Positions 34,453-46,169 of a stretch of 64,000 nt of DNA are shown piece after piece. The notes under the pieces were generated by a model, which searched no databases, had not been told where the DNA came from, and worked only from the letters and a program-made list of their open reading frames with translations. Position numbers and translations under genes: made by a program. Source of the DNA: Knufia peltigerae (Eukaryota; Ascomycota; Eurotiomycetes; Chaetothyriales; Trichomeriaceae); NCBI GenBank assembly GCA_030247855.1, contig JAPDRN010000051.1:1-64000 (forward strand), written 5' to 3'. Numbering within the stretch: the stretch's first letter is position 1; every line of letters starts with the position of its first letter.

Positions 34453-36048
34453 ATGTCGACAGCCAGCACCACGAAACCCCGAAGATCGTGTGACCGCTGT
34501 TACGCGAAGAAAGAACGATGTACGTTCAACAGCCACGGCGCTTCTTCGTGCACATTGTGCGAGCGCCACCAAGTCGACTGTACATTTGTCCGCGTTCGGC
34601 GAAGAGTGGGACGACGGCCAAAGGTCAATCGCTTCGGCTCGCGCGATTACATGCACGTCTGGGACAGTGATCGAACATCACAAAAATCGGCCGTCCCTGG
34701 CGCCGAGGCATCAACCTCCAGCAGCACACTTGCTCTTCCAAATACCCCTGCCACCACAGCCACCTCTGCGACGGAATGGGCAACCGAAGATTCTAGCGAG
34801 GGCGATGCAGAGACGCTCTCAATACGGACTGATAGATCGCCACGTGCCGTCAGCCATGCCGACCCCGCCACACCCAGTCTCGACCTCGAACAACGAAATC
34901 CTCGAGGTTACCGAGTGACCACACGTTGGTTACAGAATCAGTCTCAGTTTGTAGCCAGGGAATTGTTCGAAGATCGATATGTGGACCTCGACGTTTTCTA
35001 CACCACGAACGACATTTTCATGTCCGGGCCCAGTTTCGCCAACCAGTACCGCGACAGCCTGCTGCTAGTGTATAGGTTCTCACCTGCCTATTTGCGTGAT
35101 ATTGGCCGGGCCATGTTATCTGCACTCACCTGGGCGCGTCTCCGCACTTCCTCCTACGAGCAGGTGGACATTACCACGGGCGCCTTGACTCTTCAACGAC
35201 TGCGGACGGCTACGGTTTGTGACCTTTCGGGTGCTGTGATGGCCATCGGTCTGGGCCCAATTCTAGCTGCATTCGACCTTCTCACTTCAGGAATAGGGTC
35301 AGCTCTGATCCTGCGCCATGCCCTAAGGTTAGCGAAGCCATGGTACCAAACGCTCCTGGATACCCCGGCTCTCAACCCAGTGACGATCTCCTCGATATTC
35401 TGGGACACGGCCCATTGCCTCCTTAACCGACAGATACCCGTGGTTGAATTTGAAGCCAGAGATGAACATGTCATCGACCGAGTGGCAGGCTTATGCACGA
35501 CGCTTCTGCCCTTGCTTTACAGACTGTGCACTTTGAGCCATGGCATCGCCCAATCAAGTCTCCAGGTACATCTTGAGCCTCTTCTAGATCTCCACGCGGC
35601 CATCTCATCGTGGACGCGGACATTGTCGGCGGAAGAAGAACAACGGTTCTCCACAATGGAATGCTTGCAGCTAAACACACAAGCGAGGATGTATCGCACA
35701 GCCGCCTTGCTGCTGATCCACCGTATCATGAACCCCATGGGAACAAACGACTACGTTGCAGTGGCCTACGCCGACACTGTTGCCCTCGAGCTATCAAACT
35801 ACCTCTCCGCGGCAGCCCCACGCAAGAAGCTCCAGTTTGTGTTCGTTCCAATATTTCTATCCATGTTGGAAAGCCGTACTCTTTCGGAAGAAGTCTGGAA
35901 AAGCTTGAAGATCATGGACGGTCCATCACTCGGTCTGGACAAATTGGCCAAAGCAGTCAAGGCAGCATGGGACAAGCGCGACGCGGGCTTCTCTGGATCG
36001 CTCTTTGATCTCCTTGAGAGCGGTCCAAGCTTCGTGGTACTCCCATGA
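34453..36048 (+). CDS. Zn(2)-Cys(6) transcription factor, pathway-type
   Basis: Intronless, 531 aa, starting MSTASTTKPRRSCDRC. The cluster is at the extreme N-terminus: C13, C16, C23, C33, C36 and C43 in CDRCYAKKERC ... SCTLCERHQVDC, followed by a basic linker VRRRVGRRPK. A Ser/Thr/Ala-rich linker (about residues 75-140) leads to a helical C-terminal half (HLEPLLDLHAAISSWTRTL, RMYRTAALLLIHRIMNP), resembling the middle homology region of fungal regulators such as the STB5/AflR-like group. Position between a divergent MFS pump and a convergent monooxygenase (235 bp between stops) suggests it controls those genes; this is inference. Confidence 0.88.
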   Translation: MSTASTTKPRRSCDRCYAKKERCTFNSHGASSCTLCERHQVDCTFVRVRRRVGRRPKVNRFGSRDYMHVWDSDRTSQKSAVPGAEASTSSSTLALPNTPATTATSATEWATEDSSEGDAETLSIRTDRSPRAVSHADPATPSLDLEQRNPRGYRVTTRWLQNQSQFVARELFEDRYVDLDVFYTTNDIFMSGPSFANQYRDSLLLVYRFSPAYLRDIGRAMLSALTWARLRTSSYEQVDITTGALTLQRLRTATVCDLSGAVMAIGLGPILAAFDLLTSGIGSALILRHALRLAKPWYQTLLDTPALNPVTISSIFWDTAHCLLNRQIPVVEFEARDEHVIDRVAGLCTTLLPLLYRLCTLSHGIAQSSLQVHLEPLLDLHAAISSWTRTLSAEEEQRFSTMECLQLNTQARMYRTAALLLIHRIMNPMGTNDYVAVAYADTVALELSNYLSAAAPRKKLQFVFVPIFLSMLESRTLSEEVWKSLKIMDGPSLGLDKLAKAVKAAWDKRDAGFSGSLFDLLESGPSFVVLP

Positions 36049-36282
36049 GCAAGAGTAAGAGTCATGCTGATGATATCGATTTTCAGCACTCAGTAAAATT
36101 TATTAGAGTTCGCCATTGTCTATCTGAGACATGTCATTCTATATAAGATCAACCATCTTCCTCGGGATCTAGTGCCCTATCTACACCAACTATTAATGCG
36201 CTTCAGATTGAAAGAGACGTGGGATATCCAGACTTTCGCTACGTCGAAACCAACTCCAAACGCCAATGTCGAGGTACATAAA

Positions 36283-37785
36283 CTATACGTACTTTTTCTC
36301 AGTCCTAGAAGTGTCGATGAACTTCATTCCCTTTGTCAGACTTCCATACTTTGCAAAAAATACATCTTCGAAATAACTCCTTCGTGCCACCCATGGAGTG
36401 TCTTGAGACGCTTTGGGTAGACTTCCAGACCCTAGCCTGACATACGTCGACGTGAGTGGCAATGAGGGAGTGGGTTTGAGAGATCCAGCGTCCTCCAAAT
36501 ATGGTGCAGCGGCCTTTTGCTTTTTACTGTCGAGCGCCTTGAGGAATCGGCAGACGAAAAGAGCCGTGGCGTCAGCACCCAACGTCCACGAGGCATTGGG
36601 GTATCCCATGACGAAGGCGGCGTTGGGGATGTCCTGTATCATGACACCATTCCACCAGTATTTTGAGTGAATCTCGACGGGCTTTCCGTCGACGTCGATC
36701 TTGACTCCTCCAGCGAATTGCAGCTTCAATCCAGTGGCGGTGACGATCATGTCGCAGTCCAACTTCTTGCCCGAGGCCAGGACGATGCCATCTTCGACGA
36801 CGCTCTCGATCGTGTCGGTCTCGACGTTGGCTCTGCCTTCTCGGAGCGCCGTGTAAAAGTCGCCGTCGGGACAGATGCAGAGCCGCTGTTCCCAGGGCGA
36901 GTAGCTCGGCTTGAAGTGTGGGTCGTACGGGATGCTCTGGGGGAGTTGGCTGACGGCGCCTTTGGCGAACAGGGCCTTGGCCTTTTCTGGATTCTTCATG
37001 CACCAATTGTATATGAAGCGGCCACGAATGATCCAGAACAGGCGCTGGAGCTTGCTGAACAGGAACCGCGGCATGAACCGACTCCACCAGGGGCGCATCC
37101 GGACCTTGTTGGGCAGTGAGACAATGTACGTCGGACTGCGCTGCAGCATGGTGGTCGAGGCGGCCTTTTGCGCCAGCTCGGGCACCAGCGTTATCGCCGT
37201 CGCGCCCGATCCGATCACGACGACCTTTTTGTCCGCGTAGTCGAGATTCTCGGGCCAGAATTGGGGGTGGATGGTGTGTCCCTTGAAGTTCTCGAGTCCG
37301 GGGATGGCGGCGGCCAGCGGCGTGTGGTAGTCGTAGTACCCGGCGCCGAAGATGAGGAAGCGGGTGGTCAGGAACGTCGCCTGGCCTCCGTTGACGGAGA
37401 CGCTGAGCGTCCAGAGGGCATCTTCCGAGGACCACGACGCCGAGGCCACCGAAGTTTCGTACTGGATCTGTTTGTCGATGCCGTACTGCGACGCCGACTT
37501 TTGCATGTACTGCTTGATGGACGTGCCGTCGGCGATGGGGTTCTCCTTGTCCCAGGGATTCCAGGCGAAGCCGAACGTGATGAGGTCAGAGTCGGATCGA
37601 ATTCCCGGGTACCGAAAGAGATCCCACGTGCCGCCCATGCGAGGTCGAGCTTCGAGGATGGTGTAGCTGTAGCTGGGGAGTTGGGTCTGTAGGCGATACG
37701 CGGCGTTGATGCCAGATATTCCCGCACCTATGATGATGACATCCCAAAAGGCCTGCTCTTTCGAGGGCTTGTTCGTTGCGTTCAT
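36283..37785 (-). CDS. flavin monooxygenase of the Baeyer-Villiger type
   Basis: Intronless, 500 aa from ATG at 37785. The first dinucleotide fold is IIIGAGISGINAAYRL (FAD, residues 17-32). The Baeyer-Villiger fingerprint FxGxxxHxxxWP is intact as FKGHTIHPQFWP at residues 167-178. The second fold VVVIGSGATAITLVPEL (NADPH) begins at 188. MGGTWDLFRYPGIRSDSD after the first fold is also characteristic. Such enzymes insert oxygen next to a ketone, using NADPH and O2, to give esters or lactones, or oxidise N or S. Substrate is unknown. The gene is convergent with the Zn2Cys6 gene and divergent from the SDR gene. Confidence 0.92.
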   Translation of the reverse strand: MNATNKPSKEQAFWDVIIIGAGISGINAAYRLQTQLPSYSYTILEARPRMGGTWDLFRYPGIRSDSDLITFGFAWNPWDKENPIADGTSIKQYMQKSASQYGIDKQIQYETSVASASWSSEDALWTLSVSVNGGQATFLTTRFLIFGAGYYDYHTPLAAAIPGLENFKGHTIHPQFWPENLDYADKKVVVIGSGATAITLVPELAQKAASTTMLQRSPTYIVSLPNKVRMRPWWSRFMPRFLFSKLQRLFWIIRGRFIYNWCMKNPEKAKALFAKGAVSQLPQSIPYDPHFKPSYSPWEQRLCICPDGDFYTALREGRANVETDTIESVVEDGIVLASGKKLDCDMIVTATGLKLQFAGGVKIDVDGKPVEIHSKYWWNGVMIQDIPNAAFVMGYPNASWTLGADATALFVCRFLKALDSKKQKAAAPYLEDAGSLKPTPSLPLTSTYVRLGSGSLPKASQDTPWVARRSYFEDVFFAKYGSLTKGMKFIDTSRTEKKYV

Positions 37786-39151
37786 TGTGCCTCCCAGAAC
37801 AGCTCGTTGTTGGTGGTGGTGGTGGTTTTGGTGATGTTGTTGGTTTTAGACTTGCTGGAAGTGAACAGTGTTGCCTGAGATGTGAGGAAAGATATACCAA
37901 CTCCCATACGAGTCGCCACAGAACTAAAATGATACCTCGGCTTGACGTCTTGAACTCTGTAGGCGATTGAGCAAGCGAAACCCGGCGTTGTGTACTGTAC
38001 AAGTAGACTTCGCGGGGAGCGGGCTCTGGTGAAATACCCGAAGGTGCCTGAACGGACACACACTCGGACCAAGAAGGAACAATGATGTCCGTGTGTGGGT
38101 GGGTTGGGGGCGGCGGTGCAATCGAAGGAAAGGGGGCGGGGGAGGAGATAATACGGAGTACGAATTTACCAAGTACGAGTCCTTCACGCGGTGCCCTTGA
38201 AGAAGCCGAGGCTGTGTAGAAAAGATAAGGACGTGCTACTCCGTATGTCCTGTATGTTATGTTTTCCAATCCCCCTTCGACATCTCGTACTGGTACTTGG
38301 TATTATGAAGGAACAAAGTCTACTTACTCAGAGTAACTCGTTCCTCCGGCTATAGTGTTTGGTCCTCGGCTTCGCAGGGGAAAAAATGGTGGAGCCCAGA
38401 CTTTCTCGTCCGGGATTCTCGACATCGCGAATGATTCCCAATCGGGTAGCAACATTCCGGTGGAGTCCACCATAGACCATCACTTCACCCTATGTACACA
38501 CTTGACGCTCCGTCAAGGAGTACGAAACGTAGTCAGTGATAACGACACAAAAATTAAAAACACTTTTGTTGATCTAAGCCACCTGAATAAACAAAGTACC
38601 TCGGTTCAATGTGACTCACCAGGTTACATGACCACGAAACCTGTTGGAGTTCAAACGGGACTTTGTTGTACAGTGGCTTCTGTCGTCAGTGTCGCAAGAG
38701 GTGTACGAATCGGGGTAAGCCTTGGCCCTTTTACGCCTGTTGAGACGGGGATGGAAAAGTACCTTTCTACCCAATACGGGGTACGGAGTACGGAGCAGAT
38801 ACGAAAAGGCACACATGTCTGTTGAGACCAACCCACCAAGTTGTCAAAACCGAGGACGGTGTTCAGAAGACTGAGCCATGACCGTTTTGCCCCGTACCCA
38901 TCCCCCCCATACCTTACCTTTCCTGAACAAGAACATAACACGAGGAAGAAACCCAAGTACATATTCCTGTCCAGGGCCTACTTCCCTAGGGAGGTACCCG
39001 CTTTAGTATATAGGAAATTGTATCCCGCCTTATTTTCTTCAGTTCTTACAATAACTTGACTTTTTGGACGGGTACTACAAGTCTACTAGTTATCAGTTAC
39101 TAGCACTACACATTCTGTGTGAATACGGCAACAAGAGCTATTCGGAAAAGA
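37786..39151. other. divergent intergenic region, monooxygenase / SDR
   Basis: 1.37 kb. It holds three copies of the TACGGAGTA 9-mer (38152-38160, 38237-38245 reverse, 38782-38790) and several TACGAGTA/GTACTTGG-like words. No gene was recognised. Confidence 0.6.
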
Positions 39152-40297
39152 ATGGATTCTTCTCTCCAACCCCTCGTCAAAATCATACACTCATTGCTCG
39201 ACCGACTACCTTCACGGGCACAAGACATCGTCAAAGCACCGCTGACTCGATACGCCTTGGGAGCTTGGCTCGCGTTGCGGTTGTTGCGAGGTTTGAACAG
39301 TCAACTCTCACGGTACACTCTCAACAATTACACCACGCTGAGCAAATTCGAGCCAACCAACGAACTCGCCGTCGTCACAGGAGGCTCGAGCGGGATAGGA
39401 TGGCAGATCATGAAGGACCTCTCGGCGTTGAACGTCAGAGTTGTAATTCTGGACGTCCAGGAACCAAAGGGACCCCTGCGTAAGTACGAAATTGTCACTG
39501 TCGTCCACGACGCTCCGTTGGAGAATGCCACATCTAACCAAAAAACCTTCATTTGCGGCAAAAATAGCACGTGGTGTATGGTTCTACAAGACAGACATCA
39601 CGTCCACCGAAACTCTCAAGATCACGGCCGACAAGATCCGACGGGAACACGGTGATCCGACCATCCTGGTGAACAATGCCGGAGTGGGCAACGGCGGTTC
39701 CATCATCGACAAGTCAGAAGAGTTGATCCGACGGACGTTCGAGGTCAATCTGATGGCGAACTACTGGACCGTCAAGGAATTCCTGCCCGCCATGGTACGC
39801 AACAACCACGGCCACGTCGTCTCGATTGCGAGCGTCGCCAGCTTCGTCTCTTTCGCCCGGTCGAGCGACTACTGTTGTTCCAAGGTCGGCGTTCTCGCCT
39901 TCCACGAGGCCCTGACGCAGGAGATTCGGCACCAGTACGGTGCGAAGAGGATCCGGACGAGGTGAGAATTGGCCCTTTTCCGTGCAGGCACAGTGACGTC
40001 CACCCCGGCTGAATACTGACCCTTGCCCCACAAAATAGTATCATTCATCCGTTGTGGACGCGAACCCCCATGGTAGAGGCCTTGGAGAAGCAAGGAGCCA
40101 AGTTCGGGAACAACATCCTGAAGCCAGAGGATGTCTCAGGCGCCGTCGTCAAGCAGATTGTCTCCGGAAGTAGCGGTCAGATCGTCCTTCCAGCCAACCA
40201 TCAGCACTTGGCCAGGTTGAGGGCGTATCCTATCTGGCTCCAGGAGTTCGTCAGAAACCAGCCATCAAAGATGTCGCAAAAGGCAGCACGTGTTTAA
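39152..40297 (+). CDS. short-chain dehydrogenase/reductase
   Basis: Exons 39152-39479, 39568-39961 and 40039-40297 (introns 88 and 77 nt) give 326 aa. A membrane-associating N-terminus of about 50 residues (YALGAWLALRLLRGL) precedes a classical SDR domain. It has TGGSSGIG at residues 76-83, NNAG at 145-148, Ser198 and YCCSK with Tyr211 and Lys215, so the catalytic triad is complete. The C-terminal PLWTRTPMVEAL follows the usual substrate loop start. It resembles the retinol or 17-beta-hydroxysteroid dehydrogenase (RDH10/HSD17B11-like) group, lipid-associated NAD(P)-dependent alcohol/ketone oxidoreductases. Next to a Baeyer-Villiger enzyme it could supply the ketone, but co-function is inference. 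Confidence 0.9.
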
Positions 40298-40525
40298 CAG
40301 TAAATGGCCGGTCCTGCTTTTTGTTTGGTGGATGGAGATGGGTAGAATCTAATTTGAGATGGGAGAAAAACGAAGCATGGTTAGGAATGTTTGACATAGA
40401 TCGCTTTGTAGGGTCGATTGGTTTGGGTAATAGAACTTAGCGTCGACGGGTCGGATGGACAGTAAGACATTCGCAGAATTTTATACCCAAAAAGTAGCCG
40501 ACGATCCTCCTTCTAGTAGTAATCA

Positions 40526-42120
40526 TCATACTTCGTCATCCGGTCGTTCAGGGTCAAGCAACCGTAACGAGAATTCCGACTGATCCTTAGGTTGTCGCTT
40601 CTTTCTTGATATCCAGTCCTTCAGTCGCGAAAAGAGTCCCTCGCTGTCCTTCTCCGCTCTTTGATTGACAAGGCGTCTCTTGACGACAGGGATCAAGCGC
40701 TTGACAGTGAAGACTAACAGGCCGATGACAAGGGCAAGTATCAGGACCAGGCTGATCACAACAACCCATGGATTTATCCCTCTAAGACAACATCCATACA
40801 TTGACATGTAGAACTCGACCGCACTCTTCAAAAGACTCCCTTTCGGCTTTTGGTCTGGCTCGATTCCTTTGCGTACAAGGTGCTTGAATTTTGGGCCAGT
40901 CGGACCACTGTTGTACTTCTTCAGTCCAAAGTACGGAACCGTACTTTGCCGTGGATCGTCGTCGGGATACTGTTTGTCCCCCCAGCCACCATTGAAATAC
41001 AACCAATCTGTCGGAGCTGATTCTGGCTCCAAGGCCACGAAGAGGTCGGTCGTAGGATCATATGAGTAGAACCAGGCAGGTGATACCGGATCCCAGATGC
41101 GACCTTTATCGGCGACATCGATCAAGGCGGAGTCATGTACGTGACTCCTATTCAGTTGTTAGCCCTCAACGATATATCAGCATGAAGAAAAGTCCGGCGA
41201 CACCTTACCCTGCCGAAGGATAGTTGGCGTGTGAGCCTCTAGCACTGTATACAACTGGCTTTTTGCGCCAAAATAAGCACACAAACTTATATTCCATAGA
41301 ACGAGAGAGCCATATCTTACCCTATCACTTTGCTTTGAAAGACAAGCTTCGTCCTCCCAGAGACAAACTTCACCAAAGCCGTGTTGACTGAACCACATAC
41401 CACAAGGTACTCCATCCTTGAACCGGATCATGTTATGTTCCCTTGAGAAGAATAATGTCAGATAATGTTGGACTGGGAAAAGTAGTGATGCACGTCTCCA
41501 CTTACCAGTCTCCGACATGGTTTCCAAAATGGTCGCCTGGTTTAGCGTCGGGCAGAATTTTGTTCAAAGGTGGCACGACTTGTGTTATGTCGGCGCCCTC
41601 GTCAAAGGAGTAGAAGTAAAAGTAGAACGCATCCGTGACAGAACTGTCTTTCTCGACGAGAACGACAGCACATGCGGTAGAGTTGTGCAAGGCCCCCTTG
41701 GCGTCTGGTGTCTCTCCCAGCAGCCAGTCCGGCATTGAAGTAACATTCTCAATCGCCGTCAGGAACGTGTCCTTACTCAACCTGTTCAAAGACGACAAGT
41801 TGTCGAGATCCATAGCCGGGGAGTCTCGTACGGGCTTGAAACCGTCGTAGGGAGTGGTATGTGATACATGGCCGAGTATATCACTGGGCATCAACGAATC
41901 TTCCGAATGAAGCCATATAATAGGAGCTGAACAACAACATTAACACCACTCGCGTCAAGAACGTACATGGGGCATTGAAGAAGAAATGGCTTCCGACCAA
42001 CATACCATGTTTCTTGACATAGTCTGGAGCGAATGAATTCGAGAGCACAAGTTGTGTAAATCCGATCAAAACAAATGCCGTTATTGCAGATATATACCCA
42101 TGCATGGCCTGGTATGCCAT
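40526..42120 (-). CDS. vps62: Vps62-family membrane protein
   Basis: Five exons on the minus strand, 42120-42006, 41926-41506, 41441-41321, 41258-41209 and 41147-40526 (introns 79, 64, 62, 61 nt), give 442 aa. A hydrophobic N-terminal segment (ISAITAFVLIGFTQLVLS) leads into the Vps62 domain. The domain shows APIIWLHSEDSLMPSDILGHV, FYFYFYSFDEGAD, GDHFGNHVGDWEHNMIRF and PVVYSARGSHANYPSAGSHV, the last also found in related DUF946 proteins of plants. A C-terminal membrane helix (WVVVISLVLILALVIGLLVF) is followed by a basic tail. Yeast VPS62 mutants mis-sort some proteins to the vacuole; the molecular role is not known. Confidence 0.88.
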
Positions 42121-42578
42121 AGCTCCTACCAGTCACGACAACTCAGCGCCACATGTCCACAAACTGCCAACCAAAAAAAATACAACCAAAATCATCAAAA
42201 GCCATCACACGCGAATGCACGGTAAGCTCGATATTGTCAGCATACCTAGAATGAGCCGTTGATGGCCGCGTGGTGCCGGACTTGCCGGGGGCACCCTACA
42301 AGGCTGTGATGACAAAATCTCAATCCACCAATAACTCCAAGTCTTGGCCAACAAGGCTCTACTTAACCACTTTCAAACTAGCGCGGGATTTTCTCCATCG
42401 AGCTCCAAATTTCGAGAAAAAGTATCACCCAAAGAATTTCGCAGTCTGCAACAAGAGAAGAGACAATCCAAGGTTATCTTTGTCGCCCAATTTGACTGAA
42501 AATATCAGCTCATCTACTCTCGGCACTTCCAACCCTTTCACCTTCTAATCCCACAAGGAAAAACACACAAGCGAAGAG
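42121..42578. promoter_or_regulatory. divergent promoter region vps62 / fibrillarin
   Basis: 458 bp between start codons, with A-rich and C-rich stretches. No other feature is seen. Confidence 0.5.
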
Positions 42579-43806
42579 ATGGCTTTCGGAGGCCCTCCAC
42601 GAGGCCGCGGCGGCGGCGGTGGAGGTCGAGGAGCACCTAGAGGCGGCGCAAGAGGTGGTTTCGGTGGTGGTGGTCGCGGTGGTGGCTTCGGCGGTGGTAG
42701 AGGTAAGCCAGCAACATTTTGGAGGTGGCTGTGTCTACTCTCTAAAAACACAAAAGTGTCAGCGCAATGCATATACTAACACCTTCTCTTCTCGTCACAG
42801 GCGCACCAAGAGGCGGTGCTAGAGGTGGTGGCCGAGGAGCACCTCGTGGTGGTCGAGGAGGACGAGGAGGTGGACGAGGCGGTGCAAAGCCTGGTATCAG
42901 AGGAGGTGCCAAAGTCATCATTGTATGCTCCTCCTTCCTCTCAGTGACCACCCGGCAAAGGAGAGTGAGCACAAAAAGTATTAACAAAATTTCTTTCCAC
43001 GCCAGGAACCACACCGACACCCCGGCGTCTTCGTAGCCCGCGGCGGCAAAGAAGATCTCCTGGTGACCAAGAACCTCACCCCAGGCGAGTCCGTGTACGG
43101 CGAGAAGCGCATCTCGGTTGATGCAGCACCTGCTCCTGCTACCAACGGTTCCGCCGACGAGACCCCCGCAGCCACAAAGACGGAATACAGAGTATGGAAC
43201 CCCTTCCGCAGCAAGTTGGCCGCCGGTATCCTCGGTGGTCTCGACGACATCTACATCCGTCCCGGCGCCAGCGTGCTCTACCTGGGTGCCGCCTCGGGAA
43301 CGTCCGTCTCGCACGTCGCCGACATCGTCGGACCTACGGGCCGCGTGTACGCCGTCGAGTTCTCGCACCGAAGCGGTCGTGATCTCATCACCATGGCCAC
43401 TCACCGCACCAACGTCATCCCCATCATCGAAGACGCCCGACACCCTCTGCGCTACCGCATGCTCGTCGGCATGGTCGACGTCATCTTTGCCGACGTGGCC
43501 CAGCCCGATCAAGCTCGTATCGTAGGCTTGAACGCTCACCTGTTTCTGAAGGTCGGTGGCGGTGTGCTTGTTAGTATCAAGGCAAACTGTATCGACTCGA
43601 CGGCCAAGCCAGAAGTGGTGTTTGCCTCGGAAGTGAAGAAGATGCGCGAGGAGAGAATCAAGCCCAGAGAGCAACTTACGCTAGGTATGTCGTTCTGTTC
43701 CTTCTCGTCCATACCCATAAAATGAGCTAACGTGATTACCCAAACAGAACCCTTCGAGCGAGACCACTGTATCGTGGCTGGTATCTATCAGCACAGCGAA
43801 CAGTAA
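42579..43806 (+). CDS. nop1: fibrillarin (Nop1), rRNA 2'-O-methyltransferase
   Basis: Four exons, 42579-42702, 42801-42922, 43006-43684 and 43748-43806 (introns 98, 83 and 63 nt), give 327 aa. Exons 1 and 2 encode the GAR domain, nearly all Gly and Arg ([16 protein letters not shown] and similar). The methyltransferase core starts with [20 protein letters not shown]-adenosylmethionine-binding motif [40 protein letters not shown] and [13 protein letters not shown] are all conserved. The protein is the catalytic subunit of box C/D snoRNPs in the nucleolus, and also methylates histone H2A Gln in yeast. It acts in the same pre-rRNA pathway as Mrd1 in this window. Confidence 0.96.
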
Positions 43807-44943
43807 ATTGTCCCGTCGACCTTTGCACCATTGATACACCAGCCAACGAGGCCGCCTCAAGTTGCTTGGTCGAATCCAAGCTAGATTTAGCTCTCTGTTC
43901 GCCCCGTAACTCACGGTGTCTCCGGTCTGATGTGTGAAGTACTGTACAATCCTCTCGTCATCTCGGGATAGCCTGAGCCAGCGAGGAGGGCCTGATTGAT
44001 CGAATTGCAAATATGCGGCAGGCAAAAAGGGTGTTGTGTTGTATGGATGGAGAAGTCATTCGCCACGCCGAATGGTCCAGTCCGAGGGGTTTGGGGACCG
44101 GAAGTGGAACACGGAAGCCCAATGGTCATGTTTCCTTCCTGTATGAAGTGGCAATGCTTGAACTTGAAAAAAAGGGCGTTCACGGCGTTTTCGATGCGTT
44201 TGTTGGCAAAGGAGCCGGGCAATGAACTATTTTACAAGACGTCTTTAGGCTAGGTTTTATTTTTGGTAGAATGACCGTGTGAAACAAAAATTTGTGCACA
44301 TTACGGACATCCTCAGGGAGAGATCATAAACACAGTCCGAGGACACTGACCTTCGAGGGGAGCTGTCGTCTCGGGATATGACTTTCTGACCGCGCACAGG
44401 AGTAGAAGAAACGACACGCACGACGGGAGGAAGAAAAGGGGAAGACGGATATACGTTGCCGAGCAAAAGTGCGAATTTGCGCAATGTATTCTCTGGGACT
44501 GGCACTTGCAGTTGCCACTGAAATTTGGTGCCTGATATATTCTACCTGTGCGTTTTGTGTCCCAGCACCATGCATCTTGCCATGCGAACTGGCAGCCAGA
44601 AAATGATTCAGGCTTCCTTCTCATGTCTCGTATACGGCGTAGCCATGACGGCCACATTTCCCCTACTCCTCACTCCGTTGTAGCCGGGGGAGGTTGATCA
44701 TACGCTTGTTGGACAACAAAGTCGCTGGGGCTCATCTCGGAAAATGCTCGTGAAACGAAATGACCAGAGCCATTGGTGATGTAGACCTCGACCACCATGA
44801 TGACGCTCACTGGTCATCTCTCGTGATTACAGGGAGAATCTTCGCCATGGTGTGCGTTAGGCAATCAATCCCATTTGAGTTTTCAAGGAGTAACGACAGT
44901 CTTCACTCGAGTGAGAGCATGACTGGTATACCAGGCCTCTGAC
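43807..44943. other. convergent intergenic region, no gene seen
   Basis: 1.14 kb between the stops of fibrillarin (plus) and Sds22 (minus). No frame is recognisable. Confidence 0.6.
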
Positions 44944-46169
44944 CTATACTCGGACAAAAGCTGTGATTACCCCATTAGCAATGGTCCCAATTCCCTGTTC
45001 GAATCTTGCACATGAAATTTGTACTTACTGGCATCGATTTGTTTGACCTGTGGTAGAGCCAGGCGAACCTTGTTCCTATACACGGCAGGACCGGACAGTT
45101 GTAGAGGGTTCATTTCGAAATACACCGTCTCCAGGTTTTCCTTGTCGGCCAGTTCTCGTTCGACCTCTCTGAAGTCGGCGAGTTTATTGCTGCTGGCCCA
45201 CAACTCTTCGAGGTCCTTGAGATGACCAATGTTCTCCAGATGAGATATCTGGTTGCTCGAGATATCCAACACGCGAAGTTTCTTGTTGTTTGCGAGGGCC
45301 GATGGGTCGATCCCAGTGATACCGTTGTGCGAGACGTACAGTTCTTCCAGATTCGACAGCTCTTCAAGACCTGTGATTGAAGTAAGGCGGTTCGACTTGA
45401 TGTCCAGAAGCCGTAGATTCGTCAACGGCGATAGATTCTTGATCTCGGTGATCTTGTTCTTGCCTAACCACAATTCCTGTAGGCTCTTTAGAGGATCTAG
45501 GTTCTCAATTTCACGGATCCTGTTCGCACCCAATTCTATCAGGGTCAAATTCTCCAGACCATCGAGATTCTCGATCCTGGATATCCGATTCTGGACGAAG
45601 AATGCCTGTGTCAATTTGTTCAGGTGGTTCAGATTCTTGATGTGTTTGATCTTGTTGAAACTCAGGTCCAAGCTCGTCAGATTCTTCAACTCGTCCAGTC
45701 CCTTGACGTGGGATATCAAGTTGTCATAGAGATCCAGCTCTTCCAACGAGTCACCAAAGTTCTCGGGCAGAGATATAGATGTGATGGCGTTCTGGCGTAG
45801 ACACAACCTCTTGAGTTGCGAGAAACGCTCGAGTTTGAGGGCAGAAATGGAGGAGATGCGGCAGTGGACAAGATCGACATCTTCGGAGTCTAGAGGATAG
45901 TCGTCCAGGAGATCTTCGTCCGCATCGATCTGCTCGGTGGGAGGGGCTTCGGGGTCAGAGTAGTCTGGATCGGAGAGAGCCTCCGGATTGCTGAGGACTG
46001 CATGGCGCGAAGGCATGCGCAGTTTCCCATCCCATCCATTGCTATTGACCAAAGGTGCAGACGAATGCTGGTGCGAGGAATCTGAGGGAGGAAGTTCTAT
46101 GTGAGGGTGAACTTGGTGATCGCCTTGACCTTCAGGCTGCGACTGGCCCTCTGAGGCCTGTTCGACCAT
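44944..46169 (-). CDS. sds22: protein phosphatase 1 regulator Sds22
   Basis: Two exons on the minus strand, 46169-45029 and 44960-44944, give 385 aa. The 68-nt intron (GTAAGT to ATCACAG) is followed by a 17-nt last exon that supplies the conserved end QIDATFVRV; reading through the intron would give a longer unrelated tail. About 110 acidic, Pro-rich residues precede the repeats. Eleven SDS22-type leucine-rich repeats of about 22 residues follow, e.g. LTSLDLSFNKIKHIKNLNHL and LTLIELGANRIREIENLDPL, closed by the LRR cap NPLQLSGPAVYRNKVRLALP. Sds22 binds the catalytic subunit of PP1 and regulates its nuclear localisation and mitotic function. The ATG at 46169 (MVEQASEG) is the first in frame. 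Confidence 0.94.

Noticed and set aside
36572..37435. 287-codon minus frame over the monooxygenase
   Set aside because: Out-of-frame shadow; the 500-aa frame has all flavoprotein motifs.
42742..43674. 310-codon minus frame opposite fibrillarin
   Set aside because: Antisense of the GAR and methyltransferase exons; no similarity to any family.
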